Source: Ehretia macrophylla (Eukaryota; Streptophyta; Magnoliopsida; Boraginales; Ehretiaceae). From it: 64,000 nucleotides of DNA. This document shows, piece after piece, positions 58,681 through 64,000 of this stretch. The position numbers were made by a program, and so were the translations under genes. Where the stretch lies: NCBI GenBank assembly GCA_037974665.1, contig CM075765.1, positions 15,929,501 through 15,993,500 on the forward strand, in the 5' to 3' direction. Positions within the stretch are counted from its first letter, which is position 1, and each line of letters opens with the position of its first letter. The notes beneath the pieces are model-generated. The model searched no databases. It saw nothing but the letters and a program-made list of their open reading frames with translations, and was not told the DNA's origin.

Positions 58681-59807
58681 CCCAAATTTAATTTCTCTAC
58701 CTTTAATGACTTTAGGAAATGCATTGTGAAAATTAGATTAAATGATGCAGAATGTTCTTAAAATCGTCTCGGAAAATGCTAAACATTTACTTTTATTGAT
58801 AATTGTAAATGCATGATAAGGTCTAATATTCCACATATCAATTAACAGTATTTATTTTATTTTCAAATTGCTGGGGATTTTCATTTACATTCTATTTCTT
58901 TTACCTAAAATTATTGTGCTAATTGCTGTCTGTTTCATAACTTATATATATATATATATATATATACATATATTCATATATATCTTTCAGTAGTATTGAT
59001 TTTTTTTTTTGGGTCAAAAGTAGTACTTAATAGAATTTTGTATCTGTGAATGGTCGATTTGGATAACCGCAAAAAATGACAAAATCATAACCAAAACCGT
59101 TTAGCAAACCAATAATCATAACTGTAACCAAAACCTAACAGTTTTCGAAACCAGTAAGCATAACCGTAACCGTTAAGAATTCAAAAAATCACGGTTAACC
59201 ATAATTATATCCGTTTAACTAAAAAATAATTATTTGAAATAAAAAAAACCTAAAAAAATGTAACAAAAATTAGTTTAAATGTAAAGAAACCAAAAATAAA
59301 AGAATCAAAGCCAATGATAAAATTTGAAATAAATTACATAATAATTTTATGAGCAAAAATCAAAATTAAGAAGTTATACAAAAAGAAATAATTTCCAAGC
59401 ACCGAGCGAGAAACATCTATTCTTTTGTTTCGACAAGTAAAGTTGATAATTCTAAAGAGTATAAGTATTGGTCTAATAGGGTTAACTCATCTCTTTTAAT
59501 TGAGCTTAGTTTACTTTTTTTAAAATTGAGTTTAGTTCAAATTTTTATCATTTTAATTAGCAATTTTAGTTAGTCTTTTATTATTTTAAATGAATATATA
59601 TGTTAGATTTTTTAATTAAATTAATAATCGGGTTTGGGGTTTCGATATTTTTTAACGTTAAAAATAAAAACATTCTTGTTTACCTATCAGTTTCCTTTTA
59701 TAAAACCCAAACCTTAATAGATTCCCCATCAATTTTTGTTATCAGGTTTTTATTGCTCGGTTACCCGTCAGTTTCGAATAAAGTGGGTACCTTATTGCCA
59801 TCCCTAA
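58681..59807. other. AT-rich intergenic sequence, possible hAT-type end
   Basis: A (TA)n tract lies at 58945-58970. ATTGCCATCCCTA at 59795-59807 matches the complement of the hAT terminus TAGGGATGGCAAT seen at 49552, so a related element may end here, but I find no matching left end. Confidence 0.35.
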
Positions 59808-60313
59808 CTCCATTTCACTAATGATTATAGTTGATTTAAGAGATTTGTGAGTCATTTCTAGTTGTACTTCAAAATACCAAAAACATTATAGTAATCATTG
59901 CCATTCCAGTAACACAAAAAAGTAATATTTTTATACATATAGTTCTTATACATAATGATTTTAGTCAGAATTTATTTTAAATGCTTAAAACTCAATTACT
60001 GTAATATCGTTTTTCCTATTTAACTGCAAGACTAACACTCAATATATAATTAAAATTTGACCTTTAATTAAGACATATATTTATATTTATCATTATTAGA
60101 ATTTTAATATAAATTTTGAAGTTACATGGTTTAAATTAAATTTAATATTGTAAAATTTAAAAGAATAATAAAAATTCCTCAGATAATCTCCATTCTCTTT
60201 GGAAATTCATTGGACAAGGTAAGGGCAGAGGATAGGAATATAGAATGTAAGAGTACTTTTTAAGTGGAGGGACGGGCCATGAGGATAGGTCGCTTGCACC
60301 ATTTTCATTCCTA
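59808..60313. mobile_element. Truncated relative of the hAT-like element at 49552
   Basis: The interior matches 49930-50464 in order: GAATTAAGAGATTTGTTAAT-like, CAATTACT(A/G)TAATAT, ATATTTATATTTATCATTA, GAATAATAAAAA(C/T)TCC. It ends TTCATTCCTA at 60313, corresponding to the other copy's right end. The GC-rich left end is missing. Confidence 0.6.
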
Positions 60314-62150
60314 AATTAAATTGCCCAACGTTGTTTATGGATCTATTGCACTTAAAGGAGAGGATGGAAAAGTTAAAAGTAATCAATCACTTATATTGGC
60401 CGGTTATGAAGTCAATAGAAGCAGCATTTAAAGGCTATGTTAAGATTAGTCTCTAATAAGATGCTTTTCTTGTGAGCAGTTTCAGAACAGCTCGTAAGTG
60501 TCAAATGTAGTTCTTAACATACGGAAACTATTGCATTAGTTCGTATAATTAATTCAAACTGATGCAATAATTTTATTTAACATAGATAGAGGTCAGACGA
60601 AAAATCTAAAACCATTTATCTACATTAGCAAAATTACGTAATTATGTTATCTACATTTTGACACTAAAGGTATCTTGCTAGAAAGAGATAGAACTTAGAT
60701 AATTTTAGTACAAACTAATTTGACAATTAAATGAGAGAAAGAAGACTGGATTTGTTCCCATTTTATTCATAGGATGCACCTAGAGATAAACTTGTTTAGC
60801 AAATGCAAAATTTGAATCTTCTTGATATTCGTATTTCTCCATATAAGTCAACAAAAAATAAAATAAAATAAAACAAATTAGCTTAGTAGCATTTTGAACT
60901 TGAGGTCGAGTCTTGCTCATTTTTCAATTCAAATTAATTAGGAATCAAATCATATTAAATTTATTTTATGTTTGATTAACTTAAATTATGCTTCTTTTGA
61001 ACAGGATTACGAGTATTGAACTTTAACATGGTTATGGTTTCGTCAAATGAAAAAAAAAAAAAAAAAGAGAGAGAGAGAGAAAACTTTTGTTGTGAAAGCC
61101 GAAGACAAAACTCCCGAAAGCAAGTTGGATTTGGACTTGGGCATGGCAGACAAGTGTGAGAATAAGACTGAAACCGCAAGGTCACTAACGTCAAGAAAAC
61201 AAAAGAATGTAGCATCACTGCCAAAAAGCTCATTCATTAGCTTAGCTTAACCCCATTTTTTTTCTCATAATTAATAATTTATTTTAAATAAAATTATATT
61301 AACTCTATTTTAAAATTATAAATTACATAACTCAGCAGAGCTGCCCAAGTCTAAGAATTTTTTTTTTCCAAAATATAATAAAAATTAAAATTATGTTTTA
61401 ATTATAATAAATTATTATTTAACGATTCTACAAAGAAAAAACGGTGTTGTTGGCCAGCCCGGATCTTTCGCGACCCTGTTGCAGACAAATTTTCTTCTGC
61501 GCAGAGCCAAAAGTCACTGCTCACACCCTATTTCCCTATTTTAATATTATCACCATTATTTAACAAGACATTTCACATTTATTTTTCACTTTTTTATACT
61601 TTTAATATATCTTAAAAATTACACTTTTCTTTAAATATCCCTTTCTCCACAAGAATTATAGAAAAAAAAAAAAACTGGTATTGTCCCTCTGGTTTTACGC
61701 CGAATGGCAGACGAAACCGCCCTTTGCTTCCCATTATATTCCTCCACCTGCCTCCTGTTTCCTCTCTTCTTTTCTCTCTTCCCTTTTCTCATCTTCTTCT
61801 TCTTCTTCTTCAACTCCATTATCACCATTGCTTATTATTATTAGCCTTATGTTTTCTTCAAATCTTTTACTATTTTTCCTTGCATGTGAAGAAGCTCTTT
61901 AATTATTTATATCACATCATTACCATTTTAGTGTAGCTAGCTACAAAGCTTTGATCTTTTTATTTTTATTTATTTTACCTCCATGCAAATTTGAAAATGG
62001 TTCCCATCGCATTTTTACTTGTACCCGGAAAGGATCGATTGAAACCCTCTAATTGTCTCTGTTAATGGAACGTATTTTGTATTTCTTTCGAGAACAAAAA
62101 AATTAAGTTGTAGTTGAAAAGACTAGCAATAGAGAAGAGAAAGAGTAGAA
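60314..62150. other. Upstream region of the AP2 gene
   Basis: No other gene seen. The last 450 bp carry CT/TTC-rich sequence (61750-61815), common in plant 5' leaders, and TAGCTAGCTA at 61935. A poly-A/(GA)n tract is at 61050-61080. Short ORFs near 61681-61936 would be upstream ORFs if the leader extends that far. Confidence 0.4.
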
Positions 62151-63681
62151 ATGGCACCAGAGAGCAACTGGCTATCATTTTCGCTATCTTCCATGGAAAT
62201 GTTGAACAACACTTCTTCTTCTTCACAGCCTGAGATGCTTCACTCAACCTTGAAACTTGCTCACTTTGATCACTCTTCCTCTGCTGATTCTCAACATTAC
62301 TACTTCCCAGATAACTTCTATGCTAATGGTAAATTATTTTCTTTACTTTTTTCACGCATTTGTTGTTATTATTATTGTTATTGTTATTTTGTTTTTTTCT
62401 AGAGCTTTTATGGCTTCTTGAAAATAAGTGATCTCACTTTGACGAATCTTTGTAACAAACTTTGAACCTTTTCCTTACAAATCTATCCATAAATCCCTCT
62501 TAGGTTTCTGTTTGGCTGCTCAAAAAACACACAGAGACACGTATATTATACATATATATATGTATGTATATATGAACCTATTTGTTTATCTATTTTTATT
62601 TCTTTATTTTGGCAGGTTGGGCTAATACGAGCCAAGTTAGCAGAACAGTTGCACCACAAGCCATGAATGCTAATGACACTGCCAGCAACATGTTCAACCC
62701 ATATATAGTGGACCCACAAATCCACCACCACCAGCCACCACCGAAGCTGGAAGACTTCCTAGGTGGCGACACGGCGGCAGCAGCCTCACTTGTTCGTTAC
62801 TCGGACAGTCAAACGGAGACCAACGACTCGTCCTTGACTCACATCTATGACCAGGGCGGTTCAGGTGGCTCGGCCACGGCAGCGGCAGCAGCAGCAGCAG
62901 CAGCCTACTTTAACGAGCATCAAGATCTCAAGACCATTGCTGGGTTTCAAGCCTTTTCCGCTAACTCGGGCTCGGAAGTTGATGACTCGGCCTCAGTCGC
63001 GAGGACTCAGGTTATGCGTGGTGAGTTTGCTGGGCAGTCCATTGAGTCAGGCACCGAGTTGGCGGCCGCGGCCTACTCACAGTGTCCACCTACTGGTGGT
63101 TTGTCACTTGGGGTCAATACTACTGTCACCACCACCCAGTGCACAGACAAGGCCATTGTTTCTGTTGATTCTGAGAGCTGTAAGAAAATCACTGATACTT
63201 TTGGTCAAAGAACTTCCATTTATCGTGGCGTTACAAGGTAATTTTTCCTTTTATTTTTAGCGTTTTTGTTAATTTTTAAGCCCATTTTTTTATGTATATA
63301 TATAGATAGTGTTATATGCATTGCATGTAAAATGATTTCTAGCATTTTTTTTTTGCTCGGTATGATTTCTAGCATTTTTTGGATATAGTTCTTATTGTTT
63401 TCTGAATTTGATGTAAAATGAACCTATTTGTTTTTATCTTCACTCAATTATTAGCCTTTTTCAGCTGTTCTATCGTCTCTCTTTTAACTTGAGTCATTAA
63501 TCGGTTTATCATTCTTGATAAAATTACGTAATTATTTTGATCGAAGACAGTCGAATTTTTTGATATAAATAATAAAACTTTGGTGCTTGTTGATGCAGGC
63601 ATAGATGGACAGGAAGATATGAAGCGCATCTTTGGGATAACAGCTGTAGAAGGGAAGGCCAAGCAAGAAAAGGGCGTCAAG
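62151..63681 (+). CDS. AINTEGUMENTA-LIKE / PLETHORA AP2 transcription factor (AIL6/PLT3-like), 5' part
   Basis: Exons 62151-62328, 62616-63237, 63599-63681 (GT-AG, in phase); the gene continues past the window. About 294 residues are seen. [17 protein letters not shown] carries the euANT WLSFSLS motif; PKLEDFLGG is at 102-110; [14 protein letters not shown] at 254-267 leads into the first AP2 domain, whose [20 protein letters not shown] is intact. A nine-Ala run is at 148-156 and [10 protein letters not shown] near 177-186. These features match Arabidopsis AIL6/PLT3, with AIL7/PLT7 as the alternative. PLT-type factors are nuclear proteins with two AP2 repeats that maintain stem-cell niches in root, shoot and flower; that role is inferred from the family. 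The start has a good context (GAAATGG). The second AP2 repeat is outside the window. No defects seen. Confidence 0.93.
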
Positions 63682-64000
63682 GTACTAAAAATCATTTCAA
63701 TTTGAACCTGACGTTGACCAGTAATGTTGTTTTGGAACTGTTTTGTACTAAAATAATTATTTTTTCATAATATCATAACGTACTACGATACTCAAACCAT
63801 TCTGAAATTGAGTGATAATTTGAAAAGAAAGCTTTGCATGGGTATTGAAATTTGAAAGGGCATTAATGGGGGTTTCTGAGAGCCCAGGTGGGTTGAAATG
63901 ACTCTGAGGAGTATTTTCTTTTCTTTCTTTCAAATCAGGCTTTTATGATGATTGATTGAGTGATGGTATATATCTGTGTACAATTGTACTTCTTTTCTGC
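63682..64000 (+). other. Intron 3 of the AP2 gene, cut by the window end
   Basis: The donor is GTACTAAAA after exon 3. No acceptor followed by the expected continuation of the AP2 domain is visible, and the window ends in the pyrimidine-rich ACTTCTTTTCTGC, which looks like the run-up to an acceptor. Confidence 0.6.

Noticed and set aside
62847..63260. 137-codon ORF overlapping the AP2 gene
   Set aside because: Alternative frame of exon 2, with no domain, against the clear AP2-family frame.

Overview
The window is nuclear DNA of a flowering plant, probably a eudicot. Coding exons are short and split by AT-rich GT-AG introns, the recognisable proteins are plant-specific (a NAT11/12-type transporter, a PUB50-type U-box protein, an AINTEGUMENTA-LIKE/PLETHORA factor), and most of the rest is plant transposon debris. 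I cannot name the species. I see no prokaryotic features, no CRISPR array, and no tRNA or rRNA gene.

Layout. 1-5770: the 3' two thirds of a decayed endogenous caulimovirid (capsid-side zinc knuckle, protease, reverse transcriptase, RNase H, a second reading frame, then a promoter-like intergenic region), continuing off the left edge. 5770-11300: repeats (a TRIM, a long-TIR Mutator-like MITE, a PIF/Harbinger MITE, and another MITE just upstream of the first gene). 11596-18432 (+): complete 10-exon nucleobase-ascorbate transporter gene. 19078-24165 (-): complete 8-exon UspA / coiled-coil / kinase-like / U-box gene, convergent with the transporter; its fourth intron holds poly-G, a tandem duplication and a TRIM. 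24.2-62 kb: about 38 kb without a convincing host gene. It holds two diverged copies of a 2-kb repeat or segmental duplication, LINE 3' ends, a 7.5-kb CACTA element carrying a broken transposase gene and a nested 2.4-kb solo LTR, a pogo/Tigger-like remnant next to it, several MITEs with clear target-site duplications, a hAT element, a tandem TRIM complex and a SINE. 62151-end (+): the 5' half of an AIL6/PLT3-like AP2 gene, cut off by the window edge inside its third intron.

The three host genes have unrelated functions (membrane transport, probable protein ubiquitination, meristem/root transcription control) and are only neighbours. The strongest structural evidence is nested insertion with exact target-site duplications: CACTA (AGT), four MITEs with perfect 9-bp duplications, hAT (8 bp), PIF (TAA) and SINE (11 bp). 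I found no clearly new biological system. The most unusual points are the kinase-like domain of the U-box protein lacking canonical HRD and DFG motifs, the CACTA element inserted one base inside the end of a Tigger-like element, and the internal repeat arrays carried by several nonautonomous elements.
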